This document shows positions 26,961-36,145 of a stretch of DNA of 64,000 bases, in pieces. Within the stretch, counting starts at the first letter, position 1, and the number at the start of each line of letters is the position of its first letter. This stretch comes from Chloroflexota bacterium (GTDB taxonomy: Bacteria; Chloroflexota; UBA11872; UBA12225), in the NCBI GenBank assembly GCA_030447525.1, contig JAUJOR010000006.1, forward strand, positions 224,085-288,084, given 5' to 3'. A program made the position numbers and the translations under genes. The notes beneath the pieces were generated by a model that was given only the letters and a program-made list of their open reading frames with translations, searched no databases and was not told the DNA's origin.

Positions 26961-28052
26961 GTGGGGACGGATGCGCCGAGAAAAACGCGAGAGAAACCGC
27001 GCCCCCGGGGCCGCGCCGGAGTCGCGGTCGTGCCGGCGGCGCGGGTGGCCCTCCCGGACCTGCTGGCGGCGTGGCTGGACGCGCTGCGGGCGGCCGACCG
27101 GGCGCCGCGCACCGTGACCCGCTACGGCGGGGCCGCGCGGGGCTTCCTGGCCTGGTTCGCCACCGCGGAGGGCCGGACGCCGGCCCGGCTCACCCTCGCC
27201 GACCTGACGCCGATCGCGCTGGTCGGCTACCGCACGGCGCTGCAGCGCACGGCCGCGACCAGCACCGTCAACACCCACCTGTGCGCCCTGCGGGCGTGGT
27301 GCGCCTGGCTCACGGAGCGGGACACACTGGGGGCCGATCCCGCGGCCCGCCTGCAGCTCGTCCGGCGGACGGCGCCCGACGCGCCCACGCCCCTGACGGA
27401 CGCGGCGGTCAATGCCCTCCTGCGGGCAGCCCAGCGCGGCCGGCACCCCGCCCGCGACTACGCCCTCCTGCAGGTGCTCCTCCAGACGGGCCTCCGGCTC
27501 GGTGAGTGCCAGGCGCTCACCTGGGGCGACATCGCCTTCGGGGAGAAGCACGGGACGGTCACCATCCGCGCCGGCAAGGGCAACAAGGCCCGCACGGTGC
27601 CCCTCAACGGGTCAGCGCGGGCGGCCTTGGCCGCCTACGCCGCGCCCCGCCTCGGGGTGGCGCCCTCGCTGCGGGCCGTCGGCGGCGCCTGGCCACGCCC
27701 CGGGCCCGGGGCCCGTGCCGACGCCCCCGGGGCCGGGGGGCGCCCGGCCGCCGCGGAGGCGCTCTGGCGCAGCCAGAAGGGGCACCCGCTCAGCGCGTCG
27801 GCGCTCTGGCGGGTCGTCCACGAGCTGGTGGACGACGGCGCCCGGCGGCAGCTCGTCCCGGCGGCGACGACACCCCACACCCTGCGCCACACCTTCGCCC
27901 GGCGCTACCTGGAGGCGCACCCCGGTGATCTGGTGGGGCTGGCTCGCCTGCTCGGGCACAGCGACCTCAACACCACCGGCGTCTACACGCAACCGACGGC
28001 CGAGGACCTCGCAGCGCGGCTGGACCGCCTGCCGCTGAACGCCTACGAGTAG
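26961..28052 (+). CDS. Tyrosine recombinase (TnpI-like resolvase)
   Basis: GTG 26,961 follows GGAGGGAG by four bases, which fixes the start; the product has 363 residues. A SAM-like core-binding domain (VALPDLLAAWLDALRAADRA, TVNTHLCALRAWCAWLTERD) precedes the catalytic domain. That domain has Arg in LLQTGLRLGECQALTWGD, Lys in IRAGKGNKARTVPLNG, H-x-x-R in TPHTLRHTFARRYLEAHPGD, GHS in RLLGHSDLNTTGVYTQ, and the nucleophile Tyr in the same segment. In this position, divergent from tnpA in a Tn3 element, it should resolve cointegrates, as TnpI of Tn4430 does. A ~40-residue Gly/Pro/Ala insertion between the Lys and H-x-x-R regions is unusual. Confidence 0.85.
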   Translation: MGTDAPRKTREKPRPRGRAGVAVVPAARVALPDLLAAWLDALRAADRAPRTVTRYGGAARGFLAWFATAEGRTPARLTLADLTPIALVGYRTALQRTAATSTVNTHLCALRAWCAWLTERDTLGADPAARLQLVRRTAPDAPTPLTDAAVNALLRAAQRGRHPARDYALLQVLLQTGLRLGECQALTWGDIAFGEKHGTVTIRAGKGNKARTVPLNGSARAALAAYAAPRLGVAPSLRAVGGAWPRPGPGARADAPGAGGRPAAAEALWRSQKGHPLSASALWRVVHELVDDGARRQLVPAATTPHTLRHTFARRYLEAHPGDLVGLARLLGHSDLNTTGVYTQPTAEDLAARLDRLPLNAYE

Positions 28053-28061
28053 GGTGTCCTG

Positions 28062-28721
28062 GTGCCCGCACCCCCGCCGTCACCCGCGTCGTGGAGTGCC
28101 CCCGAGTGGCCACCTCGGGGCGAGTCCGACGGCTTCCTGGTGGTGCGCCGGATCGACTATCTCGCCGAGTCGGCGTGGGCCCGCGCGCACGCCGCTGAGC
28201 GGCCGCCGGCCGTGGCGCTGACCCACGCGCAGGTGCTCGCCCACTACCGCGGATTCGACGGCGACCCCTGGCCGCCGCGCCTGGGCGGGGCGCCCGTGCC
28301 GCTGGTGGACGGTCTGGCGCCCCTGGCGGCCTACGAGGCGGTCGCCGCCTACGCCGTCGGGACGCCGGCGGCGCCCTGGTGCGACCTGCTCTACCTGCAA
28401 CGCTCCGACCCGGCCGCGCCCCCGCCGCCGCTGCCGGCGGGGTTCGTCCACCTGGGCTACGACTGCGGCTACTACACCTGGGAGTACGCCCTCTTCTCGT
28501 GCCTGCTGCACGAGGTGATCTACGGCGTCCGCCCCGAGCTGCGGACCTTCGCCGCGGCGCTCAACGCGCACCTGCTCATGCCCACTCTGGCGGCGGCCGA
28601 GGCGCTGCGCGCCGTCCGCGAGCCCCTGCGCGTCGCCGGCGTCCCCGGCGTCGAGACCAGCGGCGCCCACTCGGGCTACTACACGATCGTCCCGATCTAC
28701 GGGACCACCACCCGCGCGTGA
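28062..28721 (+). CDS. Transposon passenger protein of unknown function
   Basis: GTG 28,062 lies nine bases after the recombinase stop, so the two are probably co-transcribed. The 219-residue protein has no signal peptide and no membrane helix. Distinct segments are DGFLVVRRIDYLAESAWARA, LPAGFVHLGYDCGYYTWEYA, LFSCLLHEVIYGVRPELRTF and SGAHSGYYTIVPIYGTT. The aromatic-rich GYDCGYYTWEYALFS block suggests a conserved core. I do not recognise a family. As the only non-transposition gene in an otherwise minimal Tn3 element it may be a passenger (immunity or host-adaptation) gene or an accessory factor of transposition. Confidence 0.65.
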   Translation: MPAPPPSPASWSAPEWPPRGESDGFLVVRRIDYLAESAWARAHAAERPPAVALTHAQVLAHYRGFDGDPWPPRLGGAPVPLVDGLAPLAAYEAVAAYAVGTPAAPWCDLLYLQRSDPAAPPPPLPAGFVHLGYDCGYYTWEYALFSCLLHEVIYGVRPELRTFAAALNAHLLMPTLAAAEALRAVREPLRVAGVPGVETSGAHSGYYTIVPIYGTTTRA

Positions 28722-28816
28722 GGGGCCGCGCCCGGCGTGCCGATCGGGGCGGCCGCCTCATGACCGGCGGAGACCGCCAGCAGGTGGCCGGGGACGCCGG
28801 CGCGGCCGGTCACCGA

Positions 28817-28851
28817 TTTGCGGCTGGTGTCACGAACGTTGGGGGATGGCC
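28817..28851 (-). repeat. Tn3-type terminal inverted repeat, right
   Basis: Complement of the left terminal repeat with one mismatch; followed immediately by the second GTGTT copy at 28,852-28,856. Confidence 0.85.
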
Positions 28852-29720
28852 GTGTTGAGCCGCACCTCCACCGCGATGATGCCTTCCATGCCGTCCTGAG
28901 CGTACCCCTACTCCCCAACCGAAGGCGGACTAACCGGAAACTACAGCTTGCCCGCGCGCGGTACACCAGGTTGTTCGCGCCGCCGGCGACGCGCTCGACC
29001 AGCCGGCGCCCCCACGGCTCGGCACAACCGGGGGAGCGGTCGCGAGGCGGTCGAGCAGCGCCGGAAGCCTCGGTCCGCCTATCGCGCTCGGCGACCGCCT
29101 CGCGGTACGGTGACGGCGCGGGAGCAGGGCCAACCACCGCGGCCGGCCAGCGCGGCCGGCCAGCTACCCAGGCTTGCGGCGAGCGGCGCGGCCACGGCGG
29201 ACATGCTGCATCTACTCTAGGTAGAGACGCGCGCCGGCCGAACGTGTCACAGGAGCGTGGGCTAGAAACATGCGTGGGGCGGCGCTCGGGCGACGACGGC
29301 CGAGGGGGCGTATCGCTCGGAAGTCGTGGCCGCATTTCGCCGGGCCGTGCGCTTCCGTGGGGACAGTTCCCGCGCGGCGTGGTGCCGCCCAATCCCATCG
29401 GCATGCTCGGGGGCGCACAACGCGCCGCGCGCCACCGGAAGACCTGGTGCTCCGAAAGTGCTGACGGTCAGACGGGGGCGGCGCAAGCGGGACGCGGTAG
29501 CCGACGAGTTGGAGCTGGCCTTGACGGGGTCGTGTCGTGCCCACCCACCCAGCGGTAAGCCGACACTACTTGCGAACCGGCACGCCCTGTAGGCGCACGA
29601 AGCGGCGACAACACCGGGCGCTGGAATGACCGAGGGCATCGCGGCCGGACGCTGCCCCGGGATCTCCGCTGCCGGGTGCTCCCAGTCGCGCTGGGCGGCT
29701 GCGGGAGGTTTACGGGCGGG
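28852..29720. other. Mostly non-coding debris with a phosphotransferase fragment
   Basis: Within this stretch only 28,950-29,130 on the minus strand is recognisable. RRLVERVAGGANNLVYRARA looks like the N-lobe start of an APH-type phosphotransferase (the G-G-x-N-N-x-x-Y segment), with EALLDRLATAPPVV-like sequence upstream in another frame. The remainder, 29,140-29,720, shows no gene or repeat that I can support. Confidence 0.35.
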
Positions 29721-30110
29721 CTATGGGGGGCTCGGGCGCCAGGCGTGGAGGCGCGCGAGCAGCCCCCGGACGTCGGGCGGCTCCCAGTCGGCCGGCTTCA
29801 GCCACTTGCCGTCAGCGCGGTGGGGTCCACCCGCCTTCGCCATGTTGGAGCGGTGCACCTCGGCGAAGAACGGCTCAAGGTCCACGCCCAACTCGACGGC
29901 GGCGCCGTAGGTGACGTAGAGGAAGTCGCACAGCCCGTCGACCATCTCGACCACGTCTCCCGCGGCCACGGCTTCAGCGAATTCGTCCGCCTCCTCTTCG
30001 ATCAGCCGCACACGCAGCTCGCCCGGGAACCCGTCGAGCGTGACGGACTCCAGCCCCGGACGCAGGAGCGCCCGGTGGAACTCTGCGACCATCGCCTGCT
30101 CGCGGTTCAT
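29721..30110 (-). CDS. MazG-like / phosphoribosyl-ATP-type pyrophosphohydrolase
   Basis: ATG 30,110 is preceded by AGGGAGG at seven bases. The 129-residue product is an all-alpha NTP pyrophosphohydrolase of the PRA-PH/MazG superfamily. The signature E-x-x-E ... E-x-x-D is seen in RVRLIEEEADEFAEAVAAGD and VVEMVDGLCDFLYVTYGAAV, which bind Mg and the triphosphate. The end, FFAEVHRSNMAKAGGPHRAD, is typical of the small phage-like members that hydrolyse dNTPs or dNDP compounds. House-cleaning of nucleotides is the probable role. The gene stands alone, divergent from the phospholipase-like gene. Confidence 0.8.
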   Translation of the reverse strand: MNREQAMVAEFHRALLRPGLESVTLDGFPGELRVRLIEEEADEFAEAVAAGDVVEMVDGLCDFLYVTYGAAVELGVDLEPFFAEVHRSNMAKAGGPHRADGKWLKPADWEPPDVRGLLARLHAWRPSPP

Positions 30111-30402
30111 CGCTTTCCCTCCCTGGTCCAACGGGTGCTGGGCGCATGCGTATCGCGCGGCGCCCTACCCGCGCCGCGCCCCCGGGTGTGCCGCCAGCGC
30201 GCGGGAGTGTTCGTTCCGTAGGATGTGGACGCGGCCGCTCACGCGCTGCACGACTCGGGGACTCCCACCCCCGTCTCCTCCGCGGGCCACGTCCGCGGCG
30301 AGTGGTCGCCCGCACGGCTCGCCGACGCACCTGCAGCAGGCAGCATCGGTCCGGGGGACAGGCCGCGCCCGGTCCGCCGCGTGCCGGCGTGGGCGTAGCG
30401 AG

Positions 30403-31110
30403 GTGCCCACGCCGGCGCTCCACCTTCCCGTGGCGTACGAGGTTGCCCAGGCGCTCCGGCTCGGCGATCTCCGCGAGCTCGGCCCGTTCCTGTTCGGCAG
30501 CGCCGCGCCGGACGCCGCCCAATATCTCGGTCGCGGGCGCGCCGAGACGCACCTGTGGACGGAGACCGGCGTCAGCGGCGCCCTGGCCCTGCTCCGCGCC
30601 TACCCCGCGCTCGGCGCGGCGGCGCTGACGCCGACCGAGCGCCACTTTCTGGCCGGCTACCTCTGCCACCTGGTGACCGACGAGCAGTGGACGCTGTGCC
30701 TGTGGCGGCCCTACTTCGGCGCTGGCTCCCGGTACGCGGGCGGTGCGGAGGGGACCGCGCTCCACAGCGCGCTGCGCAACACGCTCGACCGCGAGGCACA
30801 CCGCGCCAGCCCCTCGGTCGTGGACCTGGCGCGCTCGTTCGAAGACGACGTTCCGTTGCGCCCCGGCCTCCTGCCATTCCTGGACGCGGGGGATCTGGCG
30901 CGGTACCGCATCGCGCTCCTGCCCTACCTCAACCGCGGGGCGCCGGCGACCGGGAGCGCCCTGCACGCCGAGGCGCTCGCCCACGTCCGGCCCGACTCGA
31001 TCGGCGAGTTCCGGCGCCGCGCGCTGGTGGAGAGCACGCGGCTGCTCCGGGACTACTTCGCGGGCCGACCGTTGCGACCGCCGGCCGGCACCGTGGTGCC
31101 CGCTGGCTAG
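30403..31110 (+). CDS. Zinc-dependent phospholipase C-like protein
   Basis: The GTG at 30,403 gives a 235-residue protein starting VPTPALHLPVAYEVAQALRL. It has the helical core of the zinc-dependent phospholipase C family: PDAAQYLGRGRAETHLWTET, where the family has D-x-x-x/H-x-x, and FLAGYLCHLVTDEQWTLCLW with a conserved H-L-x-x-D. No signal peptide is visible, so an intracellular hydrolase is more likely than a toxin. Zn ligands are inferred from the family, not verified. A longer reading frame upstream is not supported by composition or a ribosome binding site. Confidence 0.65.
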   Translation: MPTPALHLPVAYEVAQALRLGDLRELGPFLFGSAAPDAAQYLGRGRAETHLWTETGVSGALALLRAYPALGAAALTPTERHFLAGYLCHLVTDEQWTLCLWRPYFGAGSRYAGGAEGTALHSALRNTLDREAHRASPSVVDLARSFEDDVPLRPGLLPFLDAGDLARYRIALLPYLNRGAPATGSALHAEALAHVRPDSIGEFRRRALVESTRLLRDYFAGRPLRPPAGTVVPAG

Positions 31111-31880
31111 CGGTGGACGTGGTGGCGCCCGTGGCCGTAGCGTCGAGTGGGACCGATGGCTACAGCGCACGCCCGAGTGCGGCGGCGCCTTGGCCGCCTG
31201 GCAATGCGCCTTTCGACGCGCCGCCTGGTTGCACGACTCAGTCGCAGCGTTCAGGGCACAGGTCTAAAGCGGGACATGGAGTCTCTCGCGTCCGCGTCGT
31301 TCTGACGCGGACGCCTCGGGCGCCAACGACTGGCGGCGGGTTATCGGCGCGCGGCGGGCTGAGGAGGTGGACGGACCGCCCGCTGAGAAGCGTGGATATC
31401 TCTCGTAGGTGAGGCGCGCGAGCGCTCCCCGGCTACTGGATATGTCGGACGACGATACACTGTGTCTCGACGGCACAGGTATGGCATCCGCAAAACCGCC
31501 GTCGTTCTTCAAGCCGAGTTGAAGGAGTCCGGCACATGTCTCGGTTCGTACGCATCGAGGTGGACGTGGAGACGCTGGTGGATGGCTCCACGCCTACGTT
31601 GCCGACCCGCCGTCCGTGCGGCGGAACCGGGACTATCCGGTCCTCCGCGAGCTAGGGGTCCGGACACGTACGTACATACGGTGTACGGCGTGTGGTCGAA
31701 ATGGCCCTATCCGGTGCTTCGCGATGCGCTGCGCTTGAACTGGGAGGTGCTGGCGATGATGCGGCTGGACGGCGTGTGCGAGCGCGAGAACGTGGCGTCG
31801 TTCGTCGCCTGGATGCTCTCGGAGCGCGTCACCCCCGGCACCGCCGGGTCGCGGGCGATTCGCCATCTCCCGGCGCGACG
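31111..31880. other. Region without recognisable gene
   Basis: Seven hundred seventy bases of short frames. ATG 31,536 begins a 39-codon frame (MSRFVRIEVDVETLVDG) that continues in the next frame as LHAYVADPPSVRRNRDYPVL, so a small gene may have been frameshifted here; no family is recognised. Confidence 0.3.
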
Positions 31881-31889
31881 ACCAACCCG

Positions 31890-32101
31890 CAGGAGGCCGA
31901 GAGGTGTTGCGCTTGGTGGCCGCCGGTAAGACAGATCCCGAGATCGCCGCCGACCTGACCGTGAGCCGGCACACCGTCAAGCGTCACCTCGACAATCTCT
32001 TCGCCAAGCTCGGCCTCTCCTCCCGCACCGAAGCAGCCCGCCTACGCGCTACGCGAGGGCATCGTCTAAGCACGTCTCGCAGAAATCACCCATCTGGGTG
32101 A
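31890..32101 (+). pseudogene. LuxR-type HTH domain fragment
   Basis: REVLRLVAAGKTDPEIAADL and TVSRHTVKRHLDNLFAKLGL plus SSRTEAA form a complete LuxR/GerE DNA-binding domain. The usual ending is present only in another frame (LREGIV then stop, near 32,066), so the frame as it stands runs on with unrelated residues. No receiver or sensor domain can be read upstream. It lies just upstream of the ABC exporter genes and may once have regulated them. Confidence 0.6.
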
Positions 32102-32165
32102 TGATGCGGCGACTGGATGGGGCTACGCTGGTCGGCGTGGCGACCGGTCCCCACCGTCAACCCGC

Positions 32166-34065
32166 GTGAGTACGTCCACGCCCATGTGGGAGCGATTCCG
32201 CCAGCTGGTGGAGGAGGCGCTGCCCGCTGGTGTGGCTCTCGCTGCGGCTGGTGTGGTGGGCCAGCCCCGTCCTCACCGCCGGCGTCGTGGCGCTCGTCGT
32301 GCTCCAGGCGCTCATCGCGCCGCTGCAGCTCATCCTGTCACGCGCCACGATCGATCGCGTGGCGCTGGACCTGGGCGTCGCCCAAACAGCGGCGCGGACG
32401 GTGGCCTCGACCACCCACGCGAGCCTCGGGCCTGCGGTGACAGCGCTCCCGTTGGGCACGTGGCTTACCCTGACCGCGGCGGCGCTCGCGCTGGGCTATC
32501 TCCTCCAGCGCTCTCGGCGGCGCTGCAGTCGATGGTGGGGACCGGGTGACCGGGATCGTAACCGAGCGCCTGATGGTGGCGGCGAATCGCTGGCCGGGAC
32601 TGGCGCGCTTCGAAGATCCGGAATTTGCGGACGACCTCGATCGCGCCTCCAAGCGCGTCGGACCGGGCGCCTCGTGCTGCTCCTCGTCGGCGGCCAGCTG
32701 ACGGTAGCCCTGGTGAGCGGAGTGAGCGCGGTGCTCCTGCTCGCGCGGCTGCACCCGCTCGTGCCGGTGGCGCTCCTCGCCGCGATGGCGCGCAGGCCGT
32801 GCGGGAGCGGGCCTACCACGTGAGCGTCGCGAGCCTGCTCTACAACCAGACGGCGGACGCCGCCCGCCTGGACTACGCGCGCACCGTGCTGCTGAGGCCG
32901 GAAGCCGGGAAGGACGTGCGCCTGTTCGGCCTGGGCCCGTTCTTCCCGCAGCCGCTACCCCGCCATCTTTGGCCGCATCGTGGCCGAGATTGACGCGCTG
33001 CGGCCGCTGGCGGGGTGGGCGACGGCCACCGCCGGCCTGAGCGGGGCGGCCGCCGGCGCCGTCTACTTCCTGGTGGTGTGGCGGATCGCGCGGGGCGAGC
33101 TGACGCTGGGCGATCTGGCGCTGTACGGCGGCACGGCGACGCTGCTGCGCGGCACCCTCACCGGCGTTACCAACAGCCTGGTGCGGGTGGTGGAGAACTT
33201 CCGGTTCTTGCCCAGCCTGTGGCGCGTGCTCGAGGCCGCCCGACCTGCGCTGCCGCCGGCCGACCGGCGCGCCTGCGCCGCGCCCGATCCGGCAGGGCAT
33301 CGCCTTCGAGCACGTGGCGTTCACGTATCCGGGGCGGACTGTGCCAGCGCTGCGCGACGTTTCGCTGTTCATCGCGCCGGGCGAGTGCGTTGCGCTAGTC
33401 GGTCAGAACGGCGCCGGCAAGACGACGATCGTCAAGCTGCTCCTGCGTCTCTACGACCCGACGGCGGGCGCATCCTGCTCGACGGCGTGGATCTGCGCGA
33501 GTACGACCTGGCCGATCTGCGCCGCGAAATGGGGGTCATCTTCCAGGACTTCGTGCGCTACGAGGCGACGGCGGGCGAGAACATCGCCATCGGGCAGATT
33601 GACGCGCTCCGCGACGAGGGGCGCGTTCTGGCGGCGACCGCGCGGGCGGGCGCCGACGAGGTGCTCTCTAAGCTGCGCAGGGGCTGGAGACGCCGCTGGG
33701 GCGTGAGTTCGGCGGCCGGGGAGCTCTCGGGCGGCGAGTGGCAGAAGCTGGCGCTCGCCCGCGCCTTCGTGCGCGAGGCGCAGGTGCTCGTGCTGGACGA
33801 GCCGACGGCCGCGCTGGACGTCCCCACCGAGCACGCCGTGTACACCCGGTTCCGCGAGCTGACGCGAGGGCGGACGACGCTGCTGATCTCGCACCGCTTC
33901 TCGACGGTGCGGATGGCCGACCGCATCCTGTTCCTGGCGGAAGGTGCCATCAAGGAGGAGGGCAGCCACGACGAGCTGCTCGCTCGCGGCGGAGAGTACG
34001 CGCGCCTCTACGAGCTGCAGGCGGCGCAGTATCAGAGCGCGAGTCAGGACCGCAGCAAGGAATGA
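32166..34065 (+). pseudogene. ABC exporter (permease-ATPase), first half of pair, frameshifted
   Basis: The reading starts at GTG 32,166 (VSTSTPMWERFRQLVEEALP), shifts near 32,228 to the first membrane helices (VLTAGVVALVVLQALIAPLQ), and changes frame several more times (about 32,510, 32,650, 32,790, 32,970, 33,265 and 33,470). All elements can be seen: the coupling segment AGKDVRLFGLGPFF, Walker A LVGQNGAGKTTIVKLLLRLY, the signature LSGGEWQKLALARAFVREAQ, Walker B VLVLDEPTAAL and the H-loop LISHRFSTVRMADRI. It overlaps the next, intact ABC gene by ATGA and is clearly its former partner, as in heterodimeric exporters. Function is probably lost. Confidence 0.8.
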
Positions 34066-35942
34066 GCTACCCAGCATTTCGGGCGCTGCGTGCGCTGCCG
34101 GCTCGGCTGCGGTTCCTCGGCCGGGGTCTGGCGTTAATTGCGGCCGGTGCGCCGGGCGCTACGGCGCTCTTCGGCTGCCTGACGGTGTTGGCGAGCATGC
34201 TGCCGGTTGCCCAGGTCTGGCTGGGGAAGCTGGTGGTCAACGGGCTCGCCCACGTTGCGGCCGGCGGGGGGGCCGGTGCCGCGCCGGGCACTGCGGGCAC
34301 TCTGGGCGGTGCCGTGCTCGTCCCGGCGGCGCTGTATGCCGGCGTGATGGCGCTGGGCAGCGCGCTCGCGCCGGCGGTGCAGACGCTCTCGCGCCGGCTG
34401 GAGGTGCGCGGGACGGCGGAGGTGGACCGGCGGATGATGCAGGCGGGCGAGCGCCTGCCCGACCTGGTGCGGATCGAGCGTCCGGCCTTCCAGGACGACT
34501 GGAACGAGCTGCGCTACACGCAACGGGTGCCGTGGGCGCTGCTGACCGTGGTGCAGAACGGCGCCGGCACGCTGCTGACGCTGGCCGGCCTCCTGCTCGT
34601 GCTGGCGCGGCTGCACCCGCTGCTGCCCCTCGCGCTCGCGGCGCTGGGCGCGCCGTACGCCGTAGCGATGATCTACGGGGAGATCAAGGCGCAGTCGACG
34701 ATGCTGTACCTCTTGCGCACGGCGCGGGAGATGGAGTACTACGCGCGGCTGACGACCGAGCCGGCGCCGGCGAAGGAACTGAGAATCTTTGGCCTCGGCG
34801 ACTTCTTCCTCGAGCGCTTCGGCGAGCGCTTCGCCGCGGCGTCGCGCGAAATGGCGGGTGTGCGCTCCCGCGCGCTCGGACTCCAGCTCCTGGTGACCGG
34901 ACTGTACGTGGTGGGGGTGGCCGGCGGGTTCTGGTACGTCGCGGTGCGGGTGGGAGCGGGCAGCCTGACGCTGGGGGATCTCGCCCTCTACCTCGGCGCC
35001 ATCGGGCAGGCCGGCGACCGGATACGCAACCTCTCACAGGCGCTGCACTTCACGACGCTGGCGCTGGTCAACTTGCAGCGGTACTTCAATTTCCTGGACA
35101 GCGCGCGGCCGTTAATCACCCTACCGGCGGCGGGGCACGGCCAGTTGGTCACGGACCGGCTCAGCACCGGCGTTCAGCTGGACCACGTGTCCTTCCGCTA
35201 TCCCGAGAGCGGCGAGCTGGTGCTGGACGGCGTGGTGGGAACGCTGGCGGCGGGCACGGTGACGGCGCTGGTGGGCGCGAACGGCGCGGGGAAGAGCACG
35301 CTGGTGAAGCTGCTCAGCCGCATGTACGACCCAACGTCCGGGCGGATCCTGCTGGATGGTGTGCCGCTGGACGAGTACGACCTGGACTCGCTCCGCAGCC
35401 GGATCGCCGTGGTGTACCAGGACTTCGCCCGTTTCGGCCTCACCCTCCGCGAGAACATCGCGGTGGGCGCAGTGGGTACGGTGGCCGGACGGGCTGCGGA
35501 TGAAGTGGATGACGGTGAGGCACGGGTTGAGTGGGCGGCGCGGTGGGCCGGCGCCGACGCCGTGGCGGCGCGACTACCGCTCGGGTACGACACCGAGCTG
35601 ACGCGGCGGTTCCGCGGGGGCGTCGACCTCTCCGGTGGCGAGTGGCAGAAGGTGGCGCTGGCACGCGGGGCCATACGCGACGCGGCGCTGGTGATCCTGG
35701 ACGAGCCGACCGCCGCGCTCGACGCGGAGGCGGAGCACCAGCTCTTCGAGCGCTTCCGTGAGCTCGTCGCCGGCAAGACGGCGCTGCTGATCAGCCACCG
35801 CTTCTCCACCGTCCGGATGGCCGATCACATACTCGTCCTGGAAGGTGGACGGATTCTGGAGTCGGGCAGCCACGAGGAGCTCGTGGCGCTGGGCGGACGG
35901 TACGCCTCCCTGTACGAGATGCAGGCCGGACGGTACCGCTGA
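34062..35942 (+). CDS. ABC exporter, fused permease-ATPase
   Basis: The ATG at 34,062 overlaps the preceding stop as ATGA and has AAGGA just upstream. The 626-residue protein has six membrane helices in residues 20-310 and an ATPase domain after about 370. Walker A is VGANGAGKSTLVKLLSRMYD, the Q-loop YQDFARFG, the signature LSGGEWQKVALARGAIRDAA, Walker B LVILDEPTAALD and the H-loop LISHRFSTVRMADH. The segment AKELRIFGLGDFFLERFGER in the intracellular loop is typical of exporters related to peptide, lipid or drug efflux. Its partner upstream is a pseudogene, so it would have to work as a homodimer or not at all. Confidence 0.85.
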   Translation: MSYPAFRALRALPARLRFLGRGLALIAAGAPGATALFGCLTVLASMLPVAQVWLGKLVVNGLAHVAAGGGAGAAPGTAGTLGGAVLVPAALYAGVMALGSALAPAVQTLSRRLEVRGTAEVDRRMMQAGERLPDLVRIERPAFQDDWNELRYTQRVPWALLTVVQNGAGTLLTLAGLLLVLARLHPLLPLALAALGAPYAVAMIYGEIKAQSTMLYLLRTAREMEYYARLTTEPAPAKELRIFGLGDFFLERFGERFAAASREMAGVRSRALGLQLLVTGLYVVGVAGGFWYVAVRVGAGSLTLGDLALYLGAIGQAGDRIRNLSQALHFTTLALVNLQRYFNFLDSARPLITLPAAGHGQLVTDRLSTGVQLDHVSFRYPESGELVLDGVVGTLAAGTVTALVGANGAGKSTLVKLLSRMYDPTSGRILLDGVPLDEYDLDSLRSRIAVVYQDFARFGLTLRENIAVGAVGTVAGRAADEVDDGEARVEWAARWAGADAVAARLPLGYDTELTRRFRGGVDLSGGEWQKVALARGAIRDAALVILDEPTAALDAEAEHQLFERFRELVAGKTALLISHRFSTVRMADHILVLEGGRILESGSHEELVALGGRYASLYEMQAGRYR

Positions 35943-36145
35943 GCGGAGCAGGCCGACCGCAATGGTCGGGCGCGCAGAGCTGGGCGGAATAGGAGCCACG
36001 GTGGCCTACCACGCGTGGATCCACTTGCGTCGCACGCTGCCGGGCCCGCGGTACAACCTGCGGCTCCCTTGATGGTGCTGATATCGGGGTCGCGCAGGCG
36101 ATCGGCGGGTCGTCGCCGTGGGTTACCGGAACGTCCAGCCTAGGG

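Larger units (their letters stand above)
23671..28851. mobile_element. Tn3-family transposon with tyrosine recombinase
   Basis: The 35-base terminal inverted repeats are at 23,671-23,705 and 28,817-28,851 (outer end ggccrtcccccaacgttcg) and differ at one base. They are flanked by an exact 5-bp duplication GTGTT, the hallmark of Tn3-type transposition. The 5,181-bp element encodes tnpA on the minus strand and, divergently, a TnpI-like tyrosine recombinase and a passenger gene of unknown function. The outer GGCC differs from the usual GGGG end of Tn3 elements. Sequence identity of ends and duplications indicates a recent insertion compared with the decayed IS elements around it. Confidence 0.9.

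Noticed and set aside
24767..27505. 912-codon plus-strand open frame across the Tn3 transposase
   Set aside because: Antisense to tnpA, with a Gly/Val/Arg/Gln-biased composition typical of GC-rich antisense frames; no motif.
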